From Ochotona curzoniae (taxonomy: Eukaryota; Chordata; Mammalia; Lagomorpha; Ochotonidae): a stretch of 64,000 bases of DNA. This document shows positions 1 through 12,770 of the stretch, one piece after another; within the stretch, counting starts at the first letter, position 1; each line of letters begins with the position of its first letter. The position numbers and the translations under genes were made by a program. The stretch covers positions 22,022,707 to 22,086,706 of the forward strand of contig NW_024467121.1 in assembly GCF_017591425.1 (NCBI RefSeq), read 5' to 3'. The notes under the pieces were generated by a model, which saw nothing but the letters and a program-made list of their open reading frames with translations, was not told where the DNA came from and did not search any database.

Positions 1-340
1 TTTGGAGGAGGTAGCAAGAGGGTAGCCATCTGCAATCAAACCAACCTGGGGGCATCTTAACTCTTGCAGTGGGAGGGGTGGGCTTTGTCGTATTCCAAGT
101 CCTGGCCAGCTACTTAAAAAAAATAGTCTAAGTAAAGCACAGGCATGGTACACAAAGTGGTTGTTGATTTCAAAGGTAGGAAAACAGTCTCTCTCCTCTC
201 TCTGAAACATACACACAGGCACAGTGGGTAAGAAGGAAAAAGGGGCTGGAGAACGAAGCAGAGAGAGGATACCTTCAATGCCTCTTCTGTTCTCCAGCTG
301 GCCAAGAAGAAGAAGGCCCTCCCTGTTACCAACCTCTTTT

Positions 341-665
341 GTTGTTTTTTTTTAATTATTTATTTATTTTAATTGAAAAGTCAGATTTACTGAGAGAAGG
401 ACAGAGATAAAGATCTGTCTGTTAGTTTATTCCCCAAGTGCCTGCAATGGCTAGAACTGAGCCAATCCAAAGCCAGGAGCCAGGAGCTTCTTCCTGGTCT
501 CCCATGTGGGTGCAGGGTCCCAAAGCCTTGGGCAGTCCTCCACTGCAGACCACAAGCAGAGAACTTGAAGAAAAGTGGAGCAGCCATGATACAAATCGGT
601 GTCCATATGGGATACCAGCAGATGCAAGGCAAGGACTTTAACCACTAGGCTACCACACCAGACCC
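341..665 (-). repeat. C-SINE, full length, with target-site duplication
   Basis: Reverse copy of the tRNA-derived C-SINE: T-rich tail complement at the left, then the body complement, ending at the 5' end near 665. The 13-bp duplication ACCAACCTCTTTT flanks it at 328-340 and 666-678, proving a discrete insertion. Confidence 0.92.
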
Positions 666-678
666 ACCAACCTCTTTT

Positions 679-1379
679 ATAAGTTTGGAAGGGGAGCAGC
701 TCCCTGGTACCTATCCCAGGTCCCAAGTAAAGGAGACATGTACGCAGGAGGTAGATCCTGGCTCACAGATAGGTGGATAGGACTACATATGGTAAGGGGT
801 AGTGGTATCGCAGGGTGGTCTCCAGCTGATGGCCTTATCCCATATCGCCTGGACCCTCAGCCTTCACGAGCATGATGAAGTTTCTATGGTTTTTAGCGGC
901 CCACTCTGTGGCATATATTTTAATGGAAGCACTAGAAAACGTATAGATTAGCCACAATTTCAGTCAAAGAAAAAATTTTAAAATCTCATAAGAAAGTTGT
1001 AAGTGCAGTGTTGCTTTTTTCTTTTTAAAGCTGTTTGAAAATAATTTGCAAACACTTTAGGAAGTTCCTGAGTTTCTTGTGAATAAAGCAGTTATTTCTG
1101 GCTATTAATTATTTCTACGTCAGAAGTTAACATCTTTGAAAAACAGGAATTACTGTAAGTATGTCCTGTAAGTATGAGGAAGCTACAAGCATTGGGATGT
1201 GTGAGGGTAAGATCGGGTTTTTGTAACCCATTTGTACCATAAGCTTTGTGTCTGTCTGACCGTCCAACCCACGGTGCTTGCAGCCCAAGCCTTCCCATTT
1301 GCTTCTAACGCTCCAGCCAAGTTTGGTTCCTGGTAGGCCTGTTCTTTCACACCTCTGTTCTCATGCTAGTTATGACTAA
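679..1379. other. Intergenic stretch, nothing recognised
   Basis: AT-moderate unique sequence downstream of KIF26B. Short open frames only; no splice-framed coding signal and no recognisable repeat. Confidence 0.5.
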
Positions 1380-1640
1380 CTCTCATGTTTATTGCAGTGC
1401 TGTTCACAATAGCAAAGAAAGACAATGAATTAGTGTGGATGCTCATCAGAGAATGAATGGGTACAGAAAAACTGGTATCTACCCACCATGGAAGAAAGAG
1501 AATGAAATCCTGGTATTTGTAACAAAATGAATGGGATTGGTGATCATTAACTCAAGGGAAATAAACCAAACACTAACAGACAAATACCATTTATTTTCTC
1601 TTATATGTGAAAGTTACAAAGTAAATCTGCATGTCTAAAA
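1380..1640 (+). repeat. L1 3' end fragment
   Basis: The segment with TGCTGTTCACAATAGC, GGATGCTCATCAG and the GAAAT-CCTGGTATTTG block, ending TCTCTTATATGTGA, matches the last part of an old L1 (end of ORF2 and 3' UTR) in the forward direction. It is too diverged to code. Confidence 0.7.
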
Positions 1641-2827
1641 ATGTGGCTGCCTTATTGACATACAGATATTTATAACGATTGTCTTCACTGAATTATGCCC
1701 CAAACGTAACAGTACAGTGTTCCTTCCCCATTTTCTGATATTAATATGGCCTCCCATGCTTTCTGTGTGTTTGTATTTCCCCGGTGTGTAGTTAACTCTC
1801 AAACTTTCCCAATCTTTTTATTTGGAGCTTTCTCTTATGGTAGCATACAGTCGGGTTTGCTGTGTGAGCCACTCAGAAAATCATTTTATCTTAATACAGA
1901 TTTGCTTTCATTATGTAGTTGTGATCATGGCAGCATGCTGTGCAGAATGCCCTGGCCTCTTGCAGCATGTCTGCCCCTTAATGCCCTCATTCGTCATCAT
2001 CTCCCCGAGCAATGGCCGCAGAACCATTGCTCCTTCATTTCTCTTTCTCCCCACTGTACTCCAGAGGAAGGCGCCTGGGTTTCTTTCCTTCTCTGCCGCC
2101 TCAGCTACAGACCCCGTGCACAGCTCGCAACAGCTCATGCTGGGATGCCCGTGCCTCGAGGGTTGTGCTGCACCTGCAGCGTTGGGCTGGGCGGAGAGCC
2201 ATCCCACCCTTGAGGCACTCTCAGGCCAGCAGAATGATGGTGACCAAACAACCAAGTCTTCCTTCTGGATATTCTCCCCCTTCCCCTGCATACTTTTCTC
2301 ACCTCCCCTTTCACTTTCTGACTCCTCCTTGCTCAAAGGTGTGAGCTAATGCTTACCTCAGTGGGGTGGTGCTGAAAATGAAAGGCTGTTACAAATAGGA
2401 AAGCACTTAGTCTGCTGTAAAGTTACCATAAACCGGAGTTACTACACTCTGTCTTGTGCTGTCTGAGGGGAATGTTGGGTGAAGCTGGGCTGGGCTGGGC
2501 TGACCTGGCTGGGGCTCAGATGCCCTCAGGACCCGAGGGATGCAGCATCCTCATCTCACCCTTCTTCTGAGGTTCTGTGGGTTTTAATAAGGACCTTGGA
2601 GAGTCCTCTCTTTGCAAGGAGAAAGGAATAATTCAGGTGCAGTAATTAGGGTTCACACAGACACTGCTCATGTGGAAGGTCCTAATGAGGTTTTTTCTTT
2701 TTTCTTCTTGCTTTTCCTTATTGTATTCTCCCAAAGGAAACTCTTACTAGAGGAAAACGAGGCTTGCAGTGATGCAGAGGAGTGGGGAGGGAGGAAAAAA
2801 GGAGGGGGACAGAGAGAGAGAGAGAAT

Positions 2828-2863
<36 letters not shown>

Positions 2864-5600
2864 GAGAGCATGCCCAAGTCACCGTGCAGCACTGGGAGGA
2901 GACTGAACTTCTTTAATTCATAGCCGACTGTCGCTCATGAATTGGTCACTCTTGTCGTGGTGTAGGAGCCCAGCTGTGTGCCAATAGCCGGTCAGGATGA
3001 GCTCACTGGGTGCTGGGAGAACTGCTCCCTTCTCTGAGCTGCTGCGGCACCGCCCTCCCAAGTGCTGACTCGGCATTTAGCAGTGCGTCCTCTGCCATCC
3101 TGTGAAAGCCACTTGATGGCTGAATAAATCCAGCAAGGGAATAAATGAGACTCTTCCCTATCCCTGTCTCTCTGAAACAGGCACAGGACAGAAGGCTTCA
3201 ACACAAGAGACTCCTCTGGGGCTGAGAGCCCAGGGCTTGAGGACAAGAGTGAAGGTCAAATCCAGATCAGCGCAGCCTTCTGACCCTCTCTTCTCTTTAC
3301 CTCCCCTCACACTTAAAAGAGTAAGAGACCCCTCACTCCCTGCTGCCCACTCCAGGTGGATCCAGCTTTTAAATACCTTTCTTTCTGTTCCGGAGTTGAA
3401 ACAAATTTTAGTAGCCCAAAGTCATGAGGAAGGTCACTTACACCCGGGAGCACTGACCAAGCTCAATGCTCCCCCTACCCCACCCCCGTACTCTCCCCAG
3501 TTTCCACTTAGAGTACAGCAAAGCAGCAGCCAGCCTCTGTGTGGATGGAATGGCAGGACTTGGGGGGTACCTTAATCATCCATTCCTGCTGATTCTACTG
3601 CCTGAGCTACCCTCCTGTGCTGGGCATGGAGAAGCAGCAGCGGCACCTGCCAGGGGCATGAGCCCACCCCAGTCTCTGACCTTCCCCACACTTCCTGGCT
3701 CTCTGCTCACCTGGGAACTCTGTGGGGAAGCTCTGGGAAAGCTCTCCCTTCGCTCCAGCCACAGTGGGGTGAGGTGGGCACCGAGAGTGGGGTGTGAGCC
3801 CTTGTTTGTCCAGTGTTCTCAGAGAGCCTGTGTGTCTTCCTCTGGGTGGCAGAAATCTGTCCTTCTGAGAGATGGGCATGTGTGAATATCCAATGTGATT
3901 TACATCCTTAATGCATAAGTTCTCAGAAAAAAAAAATCGCACTGGGCAAAAGTTCTCATACCACCTGCTTCATTTCAGCAGAGAGAAGGAAAAACTAGGA
4001 TCTACCCTCACTTGCGTGCTGTGTGGTCAGCACTAAGGTAGAGGCTCTGAGGGATAGGTATGTGCTGAGCAGGTCATGGTGCTGTGTGCTAGCCATTCTA
4101 TCATCTGGCTGGTAATTTGCTTTACTCCATAAAAGTGGTGTGTGTGAGAGACTTTTATCTTTACCCTAGGAGTGGGGAGTTAGTTTCTGCAGTGATTGTC
4201 GGTTCTACAATCCAAGAGTAGTAGTATCTGAAAGCATTTACTCAATATCTCTACTCTAGAAATGTCTACAGTAAATACTTGACTACCTAGGTCCCACAGG
4301 GAGGCTCATGAATTAATACAGGAGGCATCAGGAAATGGTTCTTCCTGGTGGGAAATATGTGTTTGAAAAATATGACAAATGTCACCCTCCTTGCATGAGG
4401 CAGGGATCAGGATTCAGCAGGCCAAGAACCTGCCCCTTTGGAGCTGGGACCACAGCTCTGTTTGGCCAGGTGTTTACCTCCCTACTGGATGCTGAGCTGG
4501 CCCCTCCTGCCATCACAGTCTTCTCTACTTGAGCCTGTCGTGCAGGTGCTGCTCTGTGTGCTTCGAAGCAGAACCCAAGGCTCCCCACTAGTGGTGGGGT
4601 GACCATGAGTTCAGTGGCAGCAAAGACTTACCATTATCAAAGTTTAGGGAGGGGATGACCATCAGCCTGCTTTCTAACTTGGAGGCCACCAATTCATACA
4701 CCAGAGTGAGACAGAGGCTGGAAGAATCCATTGGCCCGGGTCATTTGGACAACAGGCAGAGGAGGAGTGAAGGCTCAGTCTCAGCAGTCTTTGCCATAAT
4801 TATTGAAACCTATGTGACCCTACCTGCCCATTTTAGAATGTTCTCTAGAATTTAGAATAAACATGGAAGTGCTGTGGCCACCATGATGGGCTTGGGAGGT
4901 GAGCACCATGAGAGGCATACGGGTTGTTGGGATGGAAGGATGAAGGCCACCACCATCTGTCCCGTGGTTCCTACATTCTCTTCTGTCTTGCCCATGCTCG
5001 CTTCTCCCTTTGCCTTCCACCAAAGGATGACTTTTTTCAGATTCTGGTGCCATGTCTCAGACCTCCCTGGCCCTAGAGTCTTGAGCCAAATACCTCTGGT
5101 TTATAAAAGACCCAGTTGGGCATATTCTGTTGTAGTAGCAGCAGACTACAGCACCATCGCCTTCCACCTGCTGAGCACTGGCCAGCTTTGAATACACTCT
5201 TACACAGAATGTTAACTTTCAGCCTCCAACAAAGTCCAGGTGTAGGCTAGGCCTCACGGATTAGGCCTCAAAGTCACCTATGGGTTGCAGTTGTCCAGCC
5301 AGGACCCCAACTTTGGCACTCCAAGATGTGTATCAGAATCCCCAGGGAAGCAGGTCAAGAATGCATCGACTTATCCCCTTTTTATGAGAATAATTCGCTT
5401 CCTTTGGTAGGCATTCTCCCAGCTCTCTGTGCTTTTGCCCAGCTTGGTGCCTAGCACTGTGCTGACCAAGAAGTATCATGCAAAAGAGCCTCTGCTGCAC
5501 AGAAGCTTAATATTCTGAGACATACACACATTAATAGGAAGTATATACTAAGAATTCAGCATAATAAGTAAGAGGATCAGTGAATAGAACTTTATAGAGA
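1641..5600. other. Intergenic region without a gene
   Basis: Unique sequence with a GGGCT-type repeat near 2,483-2,511 and a GA/TG microsatellite at 2,807-2,862. The overlapping frames at 1,746-2,349 occur in three frames and both strands, have no homology I recognise and look like chance frames in GC-richer DNA. A decayed MIR-like stretch may lie near 5,140-5,300. Confidence 0.5.
2807..2862. repeat. (GA)n/(TG)n microsatellite
   Basis: A GA run (about 2,811-2,824) followed by about 16 TG dinucleotides (2,831-2,862). Confidence 0.95.
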
Positions 5601-5903
5601 GGAGGCAAGCCCTGTGGCGTAGTTGGTAAAGCTGATGCCTGCAGCACCAGCACTTTCCCAAGTGTGCTGGTTCATGGCCTGACTGCTCCACTTCTGGAGC
5701 AGCTCCCTACTAATGTGCCTGGGAAGGCAGTGAAGGGCAGCCCAAGTCCTTGGACCCCTGAACCCCATTAAAAGACCTGGATCTTCATCTTGGTTCCAAT
5801 CTGGCTCAACTCTGGCTATTACAGCCACTTTGGGAAGAAAACCAGAAGAAAGTTCTCTTTCTCTCTCTCTCAACTCTGAGCTTCAAATAAATAATTTTTT
5901 TAA
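5601..5903 (+). repeat. C-SINE, older diverged copy
   Basis: Starts near GGCAAGCCCTGTGGCGTAG, carries the body (GCTCCACTTCTGGAGCAGCTC, GGGAAGGCAGTGAAGG) and ends in a CT-rich tract and AAATAAATAA tail. It differs from the younger copies in the window and fits an older subfamily. Confidence 0.85.
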
Positions 5904-6009
5904 GAGAAAAGAAATTTGCAGGGGAAGAAGTGACTATCTGGGGTCATCGGAAAAAGCTTCCGATCATTCTTTGAGGTGGGAAGTCCTGGAGTATGTTAAA
6001 TGCCTTCTG

Positions 6010-6330
6010 TTTTATCCTCCTGTTTATTTCACCTCTGGAAATTTATCCTCAGGGACTTATCAAAGAATAGGGAGATTTATGTCCAATGTGTTTATTACAG
6101 TGTGATAATAGCAACAAGGTAGAAGCCGCCTGAAGTCTAGCAAGGACAACAGTAGTACAAAGATGGGCAGATCCGTGTGACGGCATGTGTGGTCAAAGCA
6201 AGGGACCGCCTGAGCAGTCTGCATGGGAAGATTATTAAAGGGACGGGAAAATGTGTGTAAAAAATAACAGTGCTTCTCTCTGGGGTAAAAGTACTTTTAT
6301 TTTTCTAGTTTTCAGCTTTTCACAAACCAT
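6010..6330 (+). repeat. Old L1 3' UTR-like fragment
   Basis: GGAAATTTATCCTCAGGGAC and the block reading TGTGTTTATTACAGTGTGATAATAGCAAC resemble the 3' part of ancient mammalian L1. It is heavily diverged, so the assignment is tentative. Confidence 0.5.
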
Positions 6331-8267
6331 TTTTTTAAAATAGAAATGTTTTTCTTTCCCTGCATCCTCAGGCACCTTGGATCCCTGTGGCCTGTTGTAA
6401 AGTTTTTAAGAGTTTTTCCTTCTGAGCATGCACAGGTTTGTGAGTCCTGTATCTGGAAACCAGGGATCCACTGGGAGAAAAAGAATGGGATGAGCAAGAG
6501 CTACTGTACTGATTTCAGAATGAAACAAAGGACATACCGCACACAGGAAAACCCAAAGCACGGGAGCTACCTCAGGGCCAGCCTGGTGGCCCCTGGGAGA
6601 TCTTCCCAGGTAAGGGACCAATCATTGTCCTCTCCTTCCTCCTGCCTCCCTACCCTGTCAACATTGTGCCTTGGAAGACCCTTGCATTGGTACAGACTGG
6701 CGTAAAGCCTGACTGGGAGAGAAGAATACTGACAGGAGATTAGTGGGAGACTGGTAGGGAAAAGCCTTCCCCTTGCCTGGCAGGGGAGCAGGTTTGTGTG
6801 ATGTGCTGGGTCTTCTGGGTGTACACTAGACTGATTCTTGCAGCCCAGAATCTCTTTTATCCATCAATAACCACAAGTGTCTGGAACAGACCAATACATA
6901 CTCCGGAGAGGTTTGTTCAGTAATTAGAAATATTGAGCAGGAATCTGTGTGTTTGCACATTGCTGTTTTAGAGAGAAAGATGCTGAGGTCTAACAGCCAA
7001 GGCTGATGAGCAGCTGAGAAGGTAAAGTTGTGTATATAATACACCAGGAGCATGGATCTGGCTGCATGTGGCCTTGGTGGCCCTCTTCCACTGTGAATTG
7101 GGACCTGAATCCTAGCGAAGGATTTGCACAGGTTGACCTCTGGTCCTTTAGTTAAGGCAGCCTGCCATGCCCATTGACTGCTGCCCAGGTTTTGCCTGTT
7201 GCCTCTTTCCCCTCCAACGCTGGCTGACTTGTTCATGCATCCATTTAGGTGGGAGAGACCACACCCACAATGTTCTAGGTTCTCTTCTAGTTGCTGGGAT
7301 CCAGAACAAAGAGAGCCTTATAACTCCAGGAACACCCCAGGCACGGGCAGGTATGTGCATTTCCAGGGCAAGTACTGTGTATACTTACGAGGGTTTCCCA
7401 GAAACACTGTCTTCAACAAGAGGAGCAAGACACTGAATGGGAAGCAGAAATATCCACTGCAGTGCAGGACAAAGGGCTTACTTTACTTTGTTTATATGCT
7501 CCTTCTATGCTGGGGCACCTCCATGAGTGCAGTGTGGCACTGTGGTCATCAGGAGGTCCTGTATAGGCTGCCTAATGTTCTCTCTGAGATGAAAGGGCAA
7601 GACCAGAAAGGATGAAGATAAAATAGCAATAACAGCTTTGAGAATTCAGTCGTTCGGACAAATACACCCAAGATGGCATGTTTGGATAGATCTTTTCCTG
7701 CTAAGAAGTTACCTCTGGTGACCACACATATTCCCCCCTACCAGCTTTTTCAGAGAAGAGGGGCTCCAATGCGAAATATGTAGGTGCCATAGGCAATGCC
7801 AGACCTTCAGAGAACCAAGCCATGGAGGTGTCTGCTGGGAGGGACAGCCAAATGGCAACCTTCCTAGAAACCACCTTCCTATGCTGTCTTCTCCCAGGCA
7901 ATGATCAGGGGGCAAGCATCTGCAGTTTTACCCTTATAGGCACTTCTTCTAGAAAACGTTTATGCTCTGGGGTTTCTGCTCAGATAATCCAAGGGAACCC
8001 AGAAAAGTCTTCTGTAGGATTTGGAGAGAAGCAAGCAGGGAGCTGGTCCAGGCAAGCTAAAACAGCAGTGGGTGAGGATTCCAAACAGGACTCCGGCAGG
8101 AAGAAAGTGTGCGTGCCTGCTTTGAGGGGCCCACCCTAGCCTGTGCCCTCAGTTGATGGGATGGAACATGGCGCCATCCTCATTGGCTGCCCAGGGAAGC
8201 TGTCTTTGGTGCAGGGAAGCTTGCCCCCCACCACCCCACCAACCCACACATACCTGCCCTGCCCAGC

Positions 8268-8301
8268 ATCACAGGGGCCCTTGTGTCCAGGCCCCTGTGA
8301 T
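8268..8301. repeat. Perfect 12-bp inverted repeat (stem-loop)
   Basis: Arms ATCACAGGGGCC (8,268-8,279) and GGCCCCTGTGAT (8,290-8,301) are exactly complementary around a 10-base loop. It has no T tract or gene context that would make it a terminator. Confidence 0.9.
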
Positions 8302-9446
8302 CAGCAGGAACTGTCAATGAGATCCTGACTTTGTATTAGCCCTCCAGGCATTGGAGGGAGGGAGAATCTGTAGAACCAACTTCTTGATACTTTCCAAGTG
8401 CGTTCACCCACACACGGATGTCCTAGGACCATTCCAGGGACTCCAGGATGAAGCCCCATCCCCTCCCACTCCTAGTGAAGCTCCAGAACCTGCACTGCAC
8501 AGGGGAGGCCCTAGAGGGACCCAGGGGTGGGAGACCCAGGCAGAGATGTTGCTCTAGGGTGGGTCCCCTGCCTCCTCTGGTTTGAATTGCTTGCTCCCAA
8601 CACACAGAAAGATAAACCGCATAGAGAGGAAGTCAGGAGTCTGGGTAGAATCAGAGTGAACATTTAATGCCACCATAGTTTGATTCTTTTTAAACACCAG
8701 TTTCTTTTTGACAACATTTTACACCTCATATGCCACAAAAGTCAGAGATCGTAGTCAGCAAACAATGTCTTCACACCGGAAATGGCACACAGCTTAATGG
8801 AGTCATGTCGCCTGCTTATGAGAACTTTAACTCTTTTCTAGACTGTTCTCCAGATAGGCTGTTCATAATTATCATGATCAAGCCAACAGCTAACTTTTAT
8901 AGAGCTATGTGAAGGGCCACACACAAAAACCAGCCTGCCAACAGGCTGCTGGGACCTGCCTAAGTAACAGAGTGTCGAATTTCTGATTTTGACAAATGAA
9001 CTTTATTTTTGTAAAAGTTCAATAGCAAATGTTTATCAACTAAGAATTTTTCAAGCAGCACCAATTTTCTACCCACTAACCAGTGGGTTTAAAACAATGA
9101 CTTTAAGTACTACCATTGACTTTGAAAACAAGATTTTATGAACTTGTGAATTTGTGTTGCAGACACAGTAAATGCACTTGGGCAGGCCTTGTCTCAGGTT
9201 CAGAGGGACCCATTTCTACAGATAAGCATATTTCTATATACATACATACATACATTACTCATCATGGAACTGTAGGACTAGCACTTGAACCACAAAGATC
9301 GTGTAGCACAATGTCCTCATTTTAGAGATGACAAAACCGAGTTCCAGAGAAGTTAGGTCAGGGACCTAAGGCCACAGGACTCCCGCTGGGACTGGATTCT
9401 GTCCTATGCTCTCCCACCATGTCACATGCCTGCTATACACACTCAT

Positions 9447-9448
<2 letters not shown>

Positions 9449-9488
<40 letters not shown>
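9449..9488. repeat. (CA)n microsatellite
   Basis: About 20 uninterrupted CA units, followed by an imperfect GTACACACACATACACGTAC stretch. It should be length-polymorphic. Confidence 0.95.
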
Positions 9489-9490
<2 letters not shown>

Positions 9491-9795
9491 ACACACACAT
9501 ACACGTACACATGTACAGAGGAGTGATGGGTGTGTCCAGGTACATAGCCCTCCTCGTGCAACAGAACCTGATGGGAAGAGTCAGAGATGGCGGACACAAA
9601 CCCAGTTCTGCTGGAAAACTGCCTGGTGACTTTGATCCAGTTGTGCTTGCCAGCTTCAAGTTCTTCCTCTAGAAGCGCTTCTTCCCAGCTCCCACAGCCC
9701 ACTGTAGCATCTTCAAAGCACCTCCTCTCAGGTATACCATTTCCTCTATACCCTATTGCACAAAGGCAGTTTCCAGAAACTCTCAGTATTTCACC

Positions 9796-9890
9796 GGGGA
9801 GCCTGAGACCCAGCTGAGAAGTGACTTGCCCAAGGTTGTGTAACTCTTGGTGGAAGCAGGCCTGACAACAGCTTAGTTGCCTCTGAGATA
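9796..9890 (-). repeat. MIR-like SINE fragment
   Basis: GAAGTGACTTGCCCAAGG followed by a GTAACTC-type stretch is the complement of the MIR core (CTTGGGCAAGTNACTT). A second similar piece lies at about 9,290-9,390. Confidence 0.55.
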
Positions 9891-12445
9891 AGACTAGGAC
9901 CTGAGCCCCTCCCTGCCTCTCAAGGGTTAAGTGAGGCGGACAGAGATGCCTGAAGTGTTATTGTGGGCTGTAAGAATCACTAAATACTTTGGGTTTTCCA
10001 GGAGCGAAAAAAAAAAAAGTGATTATTTCTATATCCAAGGTAATGACCTCTAATTGTTTCCCCTACCCCTTTAGTAGGAAGCTAATGGCACCGGCACTTT
10101 GCTCAGGGATATAAGGTTCAGCCAGCAGGAGGGGTCTGCAGCATCATTTCACTCAGGTCTGTGAGTCTCCAAGGCCATCATCATCACATTCAAAACAAAG
10201 GTATCTTTCCCTTGGCTGTGTCCTATACAAACAGCTCAGACTGTGAACTAAGCCCACCCTCAGAGGACTGGACTCTAATCCCGGTTCTCCTGACGACTTA
10301 TCTTTCCCTTTCACAGTCTACATCTTCGCTGACAGAGAAACCCACAGATGAAACAGCTACAGAATCCCCGGACTTACACTTCAGCACAATATTCCCAACA
10401 TGAGGGTCGGGTAAGTTCAAAACCACCAGCAATGCTAGAAACCAACACCCTGGTTACTAGAACTTCTTCCATGCACTATGTTGAGGTGGGATGGCAGCTG
10501 CACCAGGACTGAAGGAGTAGGCTGCTTTTAGTTTGAAGGTCATTACTTCTATGCATACCTCAAATGGGGGTGTAAGTGCTGGATCTCAGGACTCCCCTAC
10601 ACGCATGCAGACACTGGGAATGACTATGTTTAAGTGTGCGAATGGCTTCGTGTTGCCTCAAGCACCCTTTGGGGCCCAGTATCATGCCATCACACCAGGT
10701 TCTGAGTAGGGCCACCCAAAAGCAGAACATGTTTGTTTACAGTTGGACAAATTAGCTTCCAGCAATTTTCCAAACATGTTTTTGAAAGGATGAGCTGTTA
10801 CAATAGCTTCTGGCCTAGAATTATGCTTTTATTACTATGGGAATAATGACCAGTTTATAGTTGAGCAATGTTGAAGTTTGCTAAGGGACACAATGCACGA
10901 GTCCCTTACCCATGAATGTTGGCAAATATTTGCTGGAAGAGGATAGAGAAGAACAGTATATTTCTGCCCCCTACCTCCCCTTCATTCTCCCCGACATTTT
11001 ACACCTGACACTGGCAGTATCCATGAAACCAAACTTAGAACAGACACAGTGGGCTGTGCTGACCTCTTCTCCCCTCGCAGATGGGAAGTAGCCTCGAAGA
11101 TTGTCCCTCACAGCCTGGAAAGCCAGGAAACGTTGCCCAGGTAGCAACAGGGACAATGGCAAAGGATGTTGAATCAGCATCAAATAATAGCCATTTGGGG
11201 CTGTGAGACATGCTGCCTTTACGGAGATGAAATGCTGTGAGTGTACGTTCATGGAGTGGCATCACATCCAGCAGAAGGACCAATGAGCGGATGCAGGAAA
11301 CGTTTTCAGTTTGGAGATGAACTCCTCTCTAGCAGTCTCTTTGACATCCCGTTCTGGAATAAGAAACCTGAAAACATTCCATGCACCATAATTTTGGAGT
11401 ATTAGACTATAGATCAGCAGAGGATGGTGGCACAGACAACTGTGCCTGCAATGAACTGTCCGGGCTCTTGGCAGCCTTGCCTTCTGTTGGATGACGTCAG
11501 GGTCAGACAACTGCTTCCGAATAGTAACACCCAGCATGAGGGCTTGGGGAGTAAGCAGTTGCTGATGTGTGGCTTCCTTTGGTTTACAAGGACGTGAGCT
11601 ATACACTCACGTGGGCACACCTGTGTTTCTGGTTCAGCTCTTGAATGCAAACAGATGCAGTTAGCACATGGCTGGTACATGTAAGATGGTGTAAGATGTC
11701 ATAGTCCTCCCCCCCAGCTGGTCTTTGACTGCAGTTGTCGCTGCCACTGCACAAGAACATAGGAGACTTCCAGCTCATGGCTAATTTATCACCAACAGGG
11801 CCACGTCCCCCACACTGATTTCTGTGGGTTTTAATATTTTTTTTATCCTAGCTTTAAGCTGAGGAGCCCCTTCCTTCCCTGGGGTCCTTGGAGGATTCCC
11901 ACCTGTGTCAATACAAGAACCATGGCATGCTCAGAATAGCAATCGAAGATAAAACAACAGGCAGGGTGTTATAATTTCCACTCTACAAGAGATGAAAGTT
12001 ACAGGCAGCTTCCTCATGACAGGGAGGGGAATTCAAGGACAGGAAGATCAAAGGTTTTGGATCACAGGTGGGGACCAAGAGCCGACTGCAGCTCCCCTCA
12101 CAGCAGTCAGTGGCAGGAAATGCAGCCCGAGGAAGCAGCATGGCAGCCTCCCTGTTGAGATCTTAGTTTTGCTCAGCTGCTGATAGGTCCCTCCCCCTGT
12201 AGCCCCTCTGGAGCAGGGCCTTGGTCCGGGAGGTGGTGGGAAGAGCAGGTCTCAGTGTTGATTTCACATGAATGGCTTTCTGGTCCTTTTGTTTGAGGAT
12301 AATGAAGTGGAAATAGTTGACATCCTCTGTGCCTGCTTGAGTCACCTGTCCAGACCCCCACACTGTGTCACTGGTGAGGTATTCCTCAGTTACTGGGCCA
12401 AAACTGCTCCCTGTGTGCCTACAGACCATGATCAAGACTGAGCAC

Positions 12446-12466
12446 AGCATAGCATAGCATAGCATA
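12446..12466. repeat. (GCATA)n short tandem repeat
   Basis: Four copies of a 5-bp unit (AGCAT/GCATA) in a row. Confidence 0.85.
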
Positions 12467-12621
12467 TGGGATTTTTTTCACATTTAAAAAAAAATATCCA
12501 AACCTAGTGATTTTGATGTTTGTAGCTTACTTAGGTTTTTTTTTTTAAAAAAAATGGACAACATCTTTGCAAAGTTGCTCTCCTATACCATGGTCAACAA
12601 TTTTTGTTTTTGTTTCAAGAT

Positions 12622-12770
12622 TACAGCCAAAGGTCTTGGGCCATCTTCTATTGCCTTCCCAGGCACATCAGGAGTGGACTAGATGTGGAACAGCCTGGCC
12701 AGGACTTGGTCAAGAACTCCAATATGGGATGCTGACATTGCACTGCTATGACACTGACCCCTGCTTAAGA
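12622..12770 (-). repeat. C-SINE fragment
   Basis: Complement of the SINE body: GTCTTGGGCCATCTTCTATT, CCTTCCCAGGCACATCAG and CAATATGGGATGCTGAC mark a truncated, diverged reverse copy. Confidence 0.75.

Larger units (their letters stand above)
5904..12621. other. Intergenic region without a gene
   Basis: Apart from the separately listed repeats, this is unique sequence. It contains a perfect hairpin at 8,268-8,301, a CA microsatellite at 9,449-9,488, MIR-like pieces near 9,290-9,390 and 9,796-9,890, and a small GCATA repeat at 12,446-12,466. No multi-exon coding pattern or long frame with family resemblance was seen. Confidence 0.5.

Noticed and set aside
1746..2349. Overlapping frames of 110-175 codons on both strands
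   Set aside because: Several frames are open at once, which indicates low stop density and not a gene. No homology is visible.
9449..9488. Regularly repeated sequence that might suggest an array
   Set aside because: A simple CA microsatellite. No spaced repeats with unique spacers exist in the window, so there is no CRISPR array.
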